From Rhodosalinus halophilus (lineage in GTDB: Bacteria; Pseudomonadota; Alphaproteobacteria; Rhodobacterales; Rhodobacteraceae), in assembly GCF_003298775.1 (NCBI RefSeq), contig NZ_QNTQ01000014.1, positions 62,001 through 126,000 on the forward strand: a DNA stretch of 64,000 nt. The letters are read 5' to 3'. This document shows, in pieces, positions 46,090 through 53,615 of the stretch. The notes beneath the pieces are model-generated. The model was given only the letters and a program-made list of their open reading frames with translations. It searched no databases and was not told the origin of the DNA. Every line of letters starts with the position of its first letter. The stretch's first letter is position 1. The position numbers and the translations under genes are program-made.

Positions 46090-47949
46090 CTAGGCGACGT
46101 CCTGCCGCGTGCCCTCGAGGATCTCGGTGAGTTGCGTCTCCAGGTCGCGCTCGAGTTCGCGCGCGCGGGCGAGATAGGCCTCGTTCTCGGCGATGGGCCG
46201 CTCGGGATCCCAAAGCTGGGCCAGTTCCCGCACCGCCTTGCGGTCGTGCTGCTTAAAGGCCCGCTCTGCCTCGGCCGATTCGAAATCCGTGAGCCCGATG
46301 TTTTCCAGCACGTAGCGGCCGGCGCGCAGCGAGCTGTCGAACATCTCCCGCACGATGTCGTTGGCGCCTGCCCGGAACAGCCGGTAGACATGCGTGCGGT
46401 CCCGCGCGCGGGCGATGATGTGCAGGTCCGGCCGCTCCCGCCGCGCATAGGCCACCAGCCGCACCGCCGCGTCCGGGTCGTCGAGCGCGACCACCAGCAC
46501 CCGCGCGTCCTTCAGCCCGGCCGCGTGCAGAAGCTCGGGACGCGTCGGGTCGCCGAAGAACCCCTTGAATCCGAACCGCCGCATCAGCTGGATCGTCTGC
46601 ATGTTGTGGTCGAGCACGATCGTCCGGTAGCCGGTGGACTGCACGAGCCGGTTCACGATCTGGCCGAAGCGGCCGATGCCGGCGATGATCACGGGGCCGG
46701 TCTCGTCGATCTCGTCGGCCGGCGGCGCCTCGGCCGTCGTGCCGATGCGTTTGGCGAGCGCGTCATAGAGCAGGAAGAGCAGCGGCGTGACCAGCATCGA
46801 GAGCGCGACGACGAGCAGGATCGTCTGCGACAGTTCGGCCGAGACGACGTTGGTCTGCACCGAGAAGGAGGTGAGCACGAAGCCGAACTCGCCGGCCTGC
46901 GCGAGACCCAGGGTGAAGAGCCACTGATCGCGCCCCTTCAGGCCGAAGAGCTTGCCCAGGACGAAGAGCACGGCCCCTTTCAGCGCGATGAGGCCCAGCG
47001 TCAGGCCGAGGATGAGGACGGGCGCGCCGAAGAGCACGTCGAAATTGATTCCCGCCCCCACGGTGATGAAAAAGAGGCCCAGCAGCAGGCCCTTGAACGG
47101 CTCGATGTCGGATTCGAGCTCGTGCCTGAACTCCGAGGTCGCCAGGACGACGCCGGCCAGGAAGGCGCCCAGCGCGGGCGAGAGGCCCACAAGGTTCATA
47201 AGAAAGGCGATGCCCACCACGATCAGCAGCGCGAGCGCGGTGTACATCTCGCGCAGGCGTGCCGCGTGGATGAAGCGGAACACCGGGCGTGTCGCGTAGA
47301 TCCCGGTCAGGATGATCGCCGCGACGGCGCCCAGCGTCACCAGCGTCGCGCCCCAGCCGGGCAGCCCCTCGACCAGAGACATCGACCCGCCATGCGCCCC
47401 CTCGGCGTGAGGCGCGGCGTCGTGTCCGGCCGCGGCCTGGACCGCGAGCAGCGGCAAGAGCGCCAGCATCGGGATCACGGCGATGTCCTGCGTGAGCAGC
47501 ACCGAAAAGGCCGAGCGGCCCCCGCCGGTCTGGATCAGCCCCTTTTCGGAGAGGGTCTGCAACACGATCGCGGTCGAGGAGAGCGCGAAGATCATCCCCA
47601 GCGCGAGCCCCGTCTGCCAGGCGAAGCCCATCGCCATCGCCGCCGCGGTGACGAGCGCCATGGTCACCCCGATCTGCAACCCGCCGAGGCCCACGAGCTT
47701 GTGCCGCATGTTCCACAGCGCCCGCGGCTCCAGTTCCAGCCCGATCAGGAACAGCATCATCACCACGCCGAACTCGGCGAAATGCTGCAACTCCTCGGTG
47801 TCGGCGCCCACGAGGCCCAGCACCGGCCCGATGGCGATGCCGGCCGCGAGGTAGCCCAGCACCGAGCCGAAGCCCAGCCGCGCGGCGATCGGCACCGCGA
47901 TCACCGCGGCGGCGAGGTAGATCGAGGCTTGCAGCAGGAAGTGCTCCAT
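46090..47949 (-). CDS. CPA2 cation:proton antiporter with TrkA-N domain (KefB/KefC type)
   Basis: A 619-residue membrane protein. Twelve or so helices form the Na_H_Exchanger domain (GFGSVLGYLAAGIAIGPVLG, FLIGLELEPRALW, ALSSTAIVLQTLSEKG). A cytosolic RCK/TrkA-N domain follows (PVIIAGIGRFGQIVNRLVQS, about residues 400-520) that binds nucleotide, then a charged tail. It probably mediates K+ efflux in exchange for H+, gated by NAD(H) or glutathione adducts as in KefB/C. No KefF/G ancillary gene is adjacent. It converges on carD. Confidence 0.9.
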   Translation of the reverse strand: MEHFLLQASIYLAAAVIAVPIAARLGFGSVLGYLAAGIAIGPVLGLVGADTEELQHFAEFGVVMMLFLIGLELEPRALWNMRHKLVGLGGLQIGVTMALVTAAAMAMGFAWQTGLALGMIFALSSTAIVLQTLSEKGLIQTGGGRSAFSVLLTQDIAVIPMLALLPLLAVQAAAGHDAAPHAEGAHGGSMSLVEGLPGWGATLVTLGAVAAIILTGIYATRPVFRFIHAARLREMYTALALLIVVGIAFLMNLVGLSPALGAFLAGVVLATSEFRHELESDIEPFKGLLLGLFFITVGAGINFDVLFGAPVLILGLTLGLIALKGAVLFVLGKLFGLKGRDQWLFTLGLAQAGEFGFVLTSFSVQTNVVSAELSQTILLVVALSMLVTPLLFLLYDALAKRIGTTAEAPPADEIDETGPVIIAGIGRFGQIVNRLVQSTGYRTIVLDHNMQTIQLMRRFGFKGFFGDPTRPELLHAAGLKDARVLVVALDDPDAAVRLVAYARRERPDLHIIARARDRTHVYRLFRAGANDIVREMFDSSLRAGRYVLENIGLTDFESAEAERAFKQHDRKAVRELAQLWDPERPIAENEAYLARARELERDLETQLTEILEGTRQDVA

Positions 47950-48225
47950 GCGGGATCCTTCGGTCAGCGGCGCATCGCGCCTGAGCGGCTCTTCCGCGAT
48001 CCGCCCAGGGATCCCGGTCCCGGACAGGATGCGGCAGGCGCATGCGGAAGATCAACGTGTCAGGCGCAACGCGGTCCGTTCGATGGCCGCGCAAGACCCG
48101 TTTCGTCCAGGCGGCGGGCGTCCTCCCCGCGCTGTGCAGGACGGGGCCGGCGGGGCGGGCCCCCTGATCACCCCCCGGAACACGACGCCGGTCATCCCGA
48201 TATCAGTGATCATCGCGCCCAATTG

Positions 48226-48239
48226 TGCACTAAATTGCA
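48226..48239. promoter_or_regulatory. BoxR-type operator, site 1 (TGCA-N6-TGCA)
   Basis: TGCA-CTAAAT-TGCA, an exact match to the TGCA-N6-TGCA palindrome described for BzdR/BoxR repressors. It lies in the 369-base gap (47950-48318) between the antiporter and the DUF4863 gene, which otherwise shows only G+C-rich sequence and no ORF. A second site follows 36 bases on. Confidence 0.72.
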
Positions 48240-48274
48240 TACGTGGGCGGTCAGCCTTGAGTCCGGGTGCCTGG

Positions 48275-48294
48275 TTGTGCAAGATAGCGCACAA
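48275..48294. promoter_or_regulatory. BoxR-type operator, site 2
   Basis: Perfect inverted repeat TTGTGC-N8-GCACAA, containing TGCA-AGATAG-CGCA. It starts 44 bases before the DUF4863 ATG and lies over the probable promoter of the benzoate operon, so binding would block transcription. Confidence 0.72.
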
Positions 48295-48318
48295 AGTTCG
48301 ACTCGGGAGGAAATGCGC

Positions 48319-48786
48319 ATGTCCCAATCCGAATTCGCCGAGGTCGTGGGCGGGATCGCCGCCGACATTGCCGGAAAGCCGGTGGACGACAGCCTTCAGG
48401 CCTATCTGAACGAGACCTACCCGGCCGATGGCGAGACCTTCGCGCGCCTCAAGGCGCTCTGCGCGCAAGGCGAGGCCGAGGGCTGGCTGATGGCGCGCGA
48501 GGCGGGCGGCATCAAGTTCGGCCGCGCGATCAAGCCCGGTGCCGAGGCCGGCAGCTTCAGCGTCGACGTGGTGCGCATGAAGGACGTGAAGGGCCCGCAC
48601 CACTTGCACCCCAACGGCGAGATCGGCGCGGTCATGTCGCTGGACGGCGCGCCGAAGTTCGACGGCTGGCCCGAGGGCTGGTACGTCTACGGCCCGGGCA
48701 CGGACCACCATCCGACGGTCGAGGGCGGCGATGCGCATGTCCTCTACCTTCTGCCCGAGGGGGCGATCGAGTTCACCGGCAAGTGA
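48319..48786 (+). CDS. DUF4863 protein (4-hydroxylaminobenzoate lyase family)
   Basis: A 155-residue small cupin-like protein. The His-rich metal-binding stretch VKGPHHLHPNGEIGAVM and later GPGTDHHPTVEGG suggest a metal centre. The family includes PnbB-like 4-hydroxylaminobenzoate lyase, but here it is the first gene of a box cluster with operators upstream, so a role on a benzoate-pathway intermediate, or as an accessory, is more likely than nitroaromatic degradation. ATG 48319 has GGAGG eight bases before; the ATG at 48313 is too close to it. Its precise reaction is unknown. Confidence 0.75.
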   Translation: MSQSEFAEVVGGIAADIAGKPVDDSLQAYLNETYPADGETFARLKALCAQGEAEGWLMAREAGGIKFGRAIKPGAEAGSFSVDVVRMKDVKGPHHLHPNGEIGAVMSLDGAPKFDGWPEGWYVYGPGTDHHPTVEGGDAHVLYLLPEGAIEFTGK

Positions 48787-48820
48787 CGCCATCTGCACGG
48801 CAAGGGGAGGGCCGCGCGAC

Positions 48821-50386
48821 ATGAGCGAGAACGAGAACGCCGCGCTCTGGTTCGTCGAGCGCAACGTGGAGGAGGGGCGCAGCGACAAGCCCGCCTTCCG
48901 CGAAGCCTTCGGCACGGGGCGCGAGCTGACCTATGGCGCGCTGGCGGAGGCATCGGGCCGAGTCGCGGACGCGCTGGCGCGGGCCGGCCACCGGCGCGAG
49001 GAACGCGCGGCGGTTCTGGTGCTGGACCAGATCGAGTTTCCGCAGGTCTTCTTCGGCTGCATGAAGGCCGGCGTCATCCCCATTCCGCTCAACACGCTTC
49101 TCGCCGCGGATGTCTACAACGTCATCCTGCGCGACAGCCGCGCCTCGGTGCTCTTCGTCTCGGCCGAACTGGTCGAGGCGGTTCGCCCCGCGCTCTCCGG
49201 CAACCCCTACCTGCGGCATATCGTGGTGATCGGCGGCGAGGCGCCTGCCATCGAGAACGGCCCGGCGCAGATCGAGACCTGGGAGAGCTTCCTGAAGGGC
49301 GCCGCGCCCGCGCCCGCGGTCGAGGCCCACGCCGACGAGGTCGCCTTCTGGCTCTATTCCTCGGGCTCCACCGGCCAGCCCAAGGGCGTGCGCCATGTTC
49401 ACGGCTCGATGCGCTACACCGCAGAGACCTACGGGCGCGAGGTGCTGGGGATCGAGGAGAACGACACCGTCTATTCGGTCGCCAAGTTCTTCTTCGCCTA
49501 CGGGCTGGGCAACGCGGTCTCCTTCCCGATGTCGGTGGGCGCCACGACGCTCCTTTTCAACGGCCGGCCGACGCCCGAGGTCGCGGTGGGCATCATCGAG
49601 CGCGAAAGGCCCACGATCTTCTGCGGGGTGCCCACGCTCTATGCCGCGACCGTCGCGCATCTGGAGGGGCAGGGGGCCGCGCCCGAGGCCAACCTGCGGC
49701 GCTGCATCTCTGCCGGCGAGGCGCTGCCCGAGGAGATCGGCAAGCGCTGGCGCGCGCTCTTCGGGGTGGACATCCTCGACGGGGTGGGCTCGACCGAGAT
49801 GCTGCACATCTTCCTGTCGAACGCGCCGGGCGACGTGGTCTACGGCACCTCGGGCCGTGCCGTGCCCGGCTACGATCTGCGGCTGGTGGACGAGGATGGC
49901 GCCGACATCACCGCGCCTGGGGCGATCGGGGAGCTGCTGGTCTGCGGGCAGTCCGCCGCGGACGGCTACTGGAACAAGCGCCGCAAGTCGCGCACCACCT
50001 TCGAGGGCGAGTGGACGCGCACCGGCGACAAGTACGAACTCACCGAAGACGGCCGCTACATCTACTGCGGGCGCACCGACGACATGTTCAAGGTCTCGGG
50101 CATCTGGGTGTCGCCCTTCGAGGTCGAGCAGGCGCTGATCGCGCATCCCGGCGTGCTCGAGGCGGCGGTCGTCTCGCGCCGCGACGAGAGCGGGCTGGAA
50201 AAGCCCGCGGCCTTCATCGTGCCGAAGGCAGGCCAGGACGCCGATACGCTCGCCGCCGAGCTCAAGGACTTCGTGAAGTCCCGCATCGGCAAGTGGAAAT
50301 ACCCCCGCTGGATCGAGGTGGTGGAAGAGCTTCCCAAGACCGCCACCGGCAAGATCCAGCGCTTCAAGCTCAGAGAGGTGGCGTGA
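48821..50386 (+). CDS. bclA: Benzoate-CoA ligase
   Basis: A 521-residue ANL enzyme. P-loop YSSGSTGQPKGVRHVHGSM, aryl-pocket region VAKFFFAYGLGNAVSFPMSV (typical of benzoate-CoA ligases), A5 motif DGVGSTEMLHIFLSNAP, hinge RTDDMFKVSGIWVSP and catalytic Lys in TATGKIQR. It activates benzoate with ATP and CoA to benzoyl-CoA, the entry step of the box pathway. ATG 48821 has GGGGAGG. It overlaps the next gene by one base (TGATG). Confidence 0.92.
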   Translation: MSENENAALWFVERNVEEGRSDKPAFREAFGTGRELTYGALAEASGRVADALARAGHRREERAAVLVLDQIEFPQVFFGCMKAGVIPIPLNTLLAADVYNVILRDSRASVLFVSAELVEAVRPALSGNPYLRHIVVIGGEAPAIENGPAQIETWESFLKGAAPAPAVEAHADEVAFWLYSSGSTGQPKGVRHVHGSMRYTAETYGREVLGIEENDTVYSVAKFFFAYGLGNAVSFPMSVGATTLLFNGRPTPEVAVGIIERERPTIFCGVPTLYAATVAHLEGQGAAPEANLRRCISAGEALPEEIGKRWRALFGVDILDGVGSTEMLHIFLSNAPGDVVYGTSGRAVPGYDLRLVDEDGADITAPGAIGELLVCGQSAADGYWNKRRKSRTTFEGEWTRTGDKYELTEDGRYIYCGRTDDMFKVSGIWVSPFEVEQALIAHPGVLEAAVVSRRDESGLEKPAAFIVPKAGQDADTLAAELKDFVKSRIGKWKYPRWIEVVEELPKTATGKIQRFKLREVA

Positions 50387-51204
50387 TGGCCGGATGGAGC
50401 CGCGAGACGGCGTATCTGACAGCCGGCGGCAAGCAGCTCGAATACCGCTGCTGGGGGACGGGGCCGGAGGCGGCGCCGACCATCGTGCTGCTGCACGAGG
50501 GGCTTGGGTGCCTCGCGCTCTGGCGCGATTTCCCGGAAAAGCTGGCGCAGCGCACGGGCTGGGGCGTCATCGCCTTTTCCCGCGCGGGCTACGGGCAGTC
50601 GGACCCGGCCGACCTGCCGCGCCCGCTCGACTACATGACGCGCGAGGCGCATGAGGTGCTGCCGCAGGTGCTCGACGCCGTGGGCTTCCGCCGCGGCGTG
50701 CTGATGGGCCATTCCGACGGCGCGACCATCGCGGCGGAATACGCCGGCGGGATCGAGGACTTCCGTGTGCGCGGCCTGATCCTGATGGCGCCGCATTTCT
50801 TCACCGAAGACATGGGGCTTGCCGAGATCGCCCGCGCGAAGGAGGCCTTCGACAAGGGCGACCTGAAGGATCGGATGGCGAAGTATCACCGCGACGCGGA
50901 GGCCACCTTCCGCGGCTGGAACGACGCCTGGCTCGACCCGAAGTTCCGCGACTGGAATGTGGCCGAGGTGATCGACTACCTGCGCGTGCCGGCGCTCGCC
51001 ATCCAGGGCCGCGACGATCCCTACGGCACGCTCGCCCAGATCGAGGAGCTGGAGACGCGCGCCTATTCGCCCGTCGATACGCTCATCCTCGACGACTGCA
51101 AGCACGCCCCGCATCTGGAGCAGCCCGAGGCGGTGCTGGCCGAGGTGGCCGAGTTCTGCGCCCGGCTGGAGCGGATCGAGGCGGCAGAGCCCGAGACCGC
51201 CTGA
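50386..51204 (+). CDS. Alpha/beta hydrolase of box cluster
   Basis: A 272-residue hydrolase. The nucleophile elbow is MGHSDGATIAAEYAGG (Ser), preceded by the oxyanion strand VLLHEGLGCLALW; the catalytic Asp lies in IQGRDDPYG and His in DCKHAPHLE. Similar hydrolases occur in box clusters, where they may hydrolyse ring-cleavage or ester side products; the reaction is unproven. It is coupled to bclA by a one-base overlap and stops directly at the DUF309 start. Confidence 0.8.
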   Translation: MAGWSRETAYLTAGGKQLEYRCWGTGPEAAPTIVLLHEGLGCLALWRDFPEKLAQRTGWGVIAFSRAGYGQSDPADLPRPLDYMTREAHEVLPQVLDAVGFRRGVLMGHSDGATIAAEYAGGIEDFRVRGLILMAPHFFTEDMGLAEIARAKEAFDKGDLKDRMAKYHRDAEATFRGWNDAWLDPKFRDWNVAEVIDYLRVPALAIQGRDDPYGTLAQIEELETRAYSPVDTLILDDCKHAPHLEQPEAVLAEVAEFCARLERIEAAEPETA

Positions 51205-51645
51205 GTGGAGCGGCCTCCGCACGCCTATGTGCCGGGCCGCAGTCCGCGCCACCCCGAGGGGCTCTTCGATGCGGTGCGCGACACGGCAGAGGGCGTGCCG
51301 GTCGACCGGCTGGCCGAGACCGAGGCCTGGCGCACCGGTCTGCGCTGGATCGACGAGGGCTATTTCTGGGAGGCGCACGAGGTGCTAGAGCCCGTATGGA
51401 TGGCCGCGCCCCCCAACGCGCCGGAGCGCTCGATGGTCCGCGCCGCGATCCAGTGCGCCAACGCCCGCCTCAAGCGGCGCATGGGCCGCGATCGTGCGGC
51501 CGCGCGGCTGGAGGGTGTGGTGGCCGGACTGCTGGACGAGGTTGCGCTCTCGGGTCGAAGCCGGGTGATGGGGCTCGGCCTCGACGAGGCGCGCGCCCGG
51601 TTCGGTGGCGCAGATTCGGTGCGGGATATGCAAGATAATGCATAG
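51205..51645 (+). CDS. DUF309 family protein of box cluster
   Basis: A 146-residue protein with the DUF309 motif YFWEAHEVLEPVWMAAPP. It starts with GTG immediately after the hydrolase stop, so translation is coupled. Function unknown; members are often small helical proteins adjacent to metabolic genes. Its last codons (DNA-stop) lie within the operator TATGCA-N6-TGCATA at 51627-51644, so coding and regulatory sequence share bases. It ends the bclA transcription unit before the boxC promoter. Confidence 0.8.
   Translation: MERPPHAYVPGRSPRHPEGLFDAVRDTAEGVPVDRLAETEAWRTGLRWIDEGYFWEAHEVLEPVWMAAPPNAPERSMVRAAIQCANARLKRRMGRDRAAARLEGVVAGLLDEVALSGRSRVMGLGLDEARARFGGADSVRDMQDNA
51627..51644. promoter_or_regulatory. 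BoxR-type operator within the DUF309 3' end
   Basis: Perfect inverted repeat TATGCA-AGATAA-TGCATA, a TGCA-N6-TGCA site. It overlaps the last codons of the DUF309 gene and precedes the boxC promoter by about 80 bases. Confidence 0.72.
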
Positions 51646-51702
51646 TTCGCCCCTGTGTCGCATGGATGAGGCCAAATTGCTGAGTTGCGGGGACTCTTTT
51701 TT

Positions 51703-51757
51703 CGCATTATAGCGCATCCCGGCGGTTTACCGGGCGTGGATCGCGCACTATACTGCA
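51703..51757 (+). promoter_or_regulatory. boxC promoter with BoxR-type operators
   Basis: The -35 TTTACC (51726-51731) and -10 TATACT (51749-51754) are spaced 17 bases, a good sigma-70-like promoter. CGCA-CTATAC-TGCA (51744-51757) overlaps the -10, and CGCA-TTATAG-CGCA (51703-51716) lies upstream. Transcription would start near 51761, shortly before the SD GAGGAGG (51767-51773). The overlap predicts repression by BoxR until benzoyl-CoA binds. Confidence 0.7.
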
Positions 51758-51779
51758 AGCCAACCTGAGGAGGATGCGC

Positions 51780-53438
51780 GTGACCCAACGGATCGACTTT
51801 CAGACCGACCCCTCGAAGTATCGCCACTGGCGGGTCGAGTATGACGGCCCGGTCGCCACGGTCGTGATGGACGTGGACGAGGATGGCGGCCTCTTCGACG
51901 GCTACAAGCTCAAGCTCAACTCCTATGATCTGGGCGTCGACATCGAACTGGCCGACATCGTCCAGCGGATGCGCTTCGAGCACCCCGAGGTGCGGGCGGT
52001 GGTGATGAAGTCGGGCAAGCCGGGCGTCTTCTGCGCGGGCGCCAACATCCGGATGCTGGGCGGCGCCTCACACGCGCACAAGGTCAACTTCTGCAAGTTC
52101 ACCAACGAGACGCGCAACGCCTACGAGGCGGCCGAGGCCGAATCGGGCCAGACCTGGATCGCGGCCGTCCGCGGCTCCTGCGCGGGCGGCGGCTATGAAC
52201 TGGCGCTGGCCTGCAACCACATCATGCTGACCGACGATTCCACCTCGAACGTCGCGCTGCCCGAGGTGCCGCTGCTCGCCGTGCTGCCGGGCACCGGGGG
52301 CCTCACCCGCGTTACCGACAAGCGCAAGGTGCGCCGCGACCTGGCCGACGTCTTCTGCTCGATCGAGGAGGGGGTGAAGGGCAAGCGCGCGCTCGACTGG
52401 CGTCTCGTGGACGAGGTGGTGCCGAACACGAAATTCGACGACGCCGTGCTGGAACGCGCCCGCACCATCGCGGCAGAACGCCCGCGCGAGGGCGCGAAGG
52501 GCATCGAGCTCACCCCGCTGGAGCGCAGCTTCGGCGAGGATGGCGCGGTCACCTATTCCACCGTCGAGGTCGAGGTGGACCGCGACGCAGGCACCGCGAC
52601 GATCACGGTGAAGGGCCCGGAAGAGGATGCGCCCGGCGCGATGGCCGATTTCCATGCGCAGGGCGCGCAGGCCTGGATGCTGCGCGCCGCGCGCGAGCTC
52701 GACGATGCGATCCTGCACCTGCGCCTCAACGAGCGCACCGCGGGCCTGCTGATCCTGCGCACGCAGGGCGACCCGGAGCGCGTCGTGGCGCACGAGAAAC
52801 TGCTGCTCGACAATGCCGACGACTGGCTCGCCAACGAGGTGCTGCAATACTGGAAGCGCCTGCTGAAGCGGGTGGACATGACATCGCGCAGCCTTGCGGC
52901 GCTGGTCGAGCACGGCTCCTGCTTCGCCGGGCCCCTGGCGGAGCTGCTCTGGGCCGCCGACCGCTCCTACATGATGGAAGGCGAGTTCGAGGGCGACAAC
53001 CGGCCGATGGCGACCGTCACGCTGACCGAGGGCAACTTCGGCCGCTACCCGATGGGCAACGACCTCACGCGGCTCGAGACCCGCTTTCTCGGCAGCCCCG
53101 AGGCGGTGGAGACGGCGAAGGGACACTTGGGCGAGGCGCTGGAGGCGGAAGAGGCCGAGGAGCTTGGCCTCGTCACCTACATCCTCGACGACATCGACTG
53201 GGAAGACGAGGTGCGCATCTTCATGGAGGAGCGCGCGAGCTTCTCGCCCGACGCGATGACCGGCATGGAGGCCAACCTGCGCTTCGCCGGTCCCGAGACG
53301 ATGGAGACCCGCATCTTCGGCCGGCTCACCGCCTGGCAGAACTGGATCTTCCAGCGTCCCAACGCCGTGGGCGAGGCCGGTGCGCTCAAGCGCTACGGCT
53401 CCGGCCAGCGCGGCGAATACGACATGGAGCGCGTGTGA
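51780..53438 (+). CDS. boxC: Benzoyl-CoA-dihydrodiol lyase BoxC
   Basis: A 552-residue double crotonase-fold enzyme. First crotonase region: SGKPGVFCAGANIRML and VRGSCAGGGYELALACNH (oxyanion hole). A second crotonase-like half follows after residue 300. It cleaves 2,3-dihydro-2,3-dihydroxybenzoyl-CoA (or the epoxide) to 3,4-dehydroadipyl-CoA semialdehyde and formate. GTG 51780 was preferred to ATG 51774 because GAGGAGG directly abuts the ATG, leaving no spacer, while it is six bases before the GTG. Its own promoter carries BoxR sites. Confidence 0.93.
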   Translation: MTQRIDFQTDPSKYRHWRVEYDGPVATVVMDVDEDGGLFDGYKLKLNSYDLGVDIELADIVQRMRFEHPEVRAVVMKSGKPGVFCAGANIRMLGGASHAHKVNFCKFTNETRNAYEAAEAESGQTWIAAVRGSCAGGGYELALACNHIMLTDDSTSNVALPEVPLLAVLPGTGGLTRVTDKRKVRRDLADVFCSIEEGVKGKRALDWRLVDEVVPNTKFDDAVLERARTIAAERPREGAKGIELTPLERSFGEDGAVTYSTVEVEVDRDAGTATITVKGPEEDAPGAMADFHAQGAQAWMLRAARELDDAILHLRLNERTAGLLILRTQGDPERVVAHEKLLLDNADDWLANEVLQYWKRLLKRVDMTSRSLAALVEHGSCFAGPLAELLWAADRSYMMEGEFEGDNRPMATVTLTEGNFGRYPMGNDLTRLETRFLGSPEAVETAKGHLGEALEAEEAEELGLVTYILDDIDWEDEVRIFMEERASFSPDAMTGMEANLRFAGPETMETRIFGRLTAWQNWIFQRPNAVGEAGALKRYGSGQRGEYDMERV

Positions 53439-53456
53439 CCCCGCCGCGCGAAGGAA

Positions 53457-53589
53457 GGTGCGTGCGAGCACGCACCCTACGCCGGTTCCGATGGGCGGCG
53501 AGAGACGCGCCCGTAGGGTGCGCCGTCCCGGCGCACCGGCCGCGGGCCGAAAGGAAGGATGAACCGTAGGGTGCGTGCTCGCACGCACC
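53457..53589. repeat. Three REP-like palindromes between boxC and boxB
   Basis: Three copies of a CGTAGGGTGCG.../GGTGCG...CACCCTACG unit: 53457-53481 (reverse sense), 53512-53537 and 53565-53589 (forward). Each is a hairpin of about 9-base arms such as GGTGCGTGC/GCACGCACC. The same unit occurs at 13486-13511. The first two are convergent. They may stabilise mRNA or bind a REP nuclease; they lie in the 177-base gap upstream of boxB. Confidence 0.75.
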
Positions 53590-53615
53590 GTCACCGAACC
53601 AACAGGGAGACCCCC

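Noticed and set aside
48319-48786. Nitrobenzoate catabolism locus based on DUF4863
   Set aside because: No nitroreductase or protocatechuate genes are near; bclA and boxABC define an aerobic benzoyl-CoA pathway.
53457-53589. CRISPR-like array
   Set aside because: Only three copies, in mixed orientation, with unequal spacing and no cas genes; each is a hairpin typical of REP elements.
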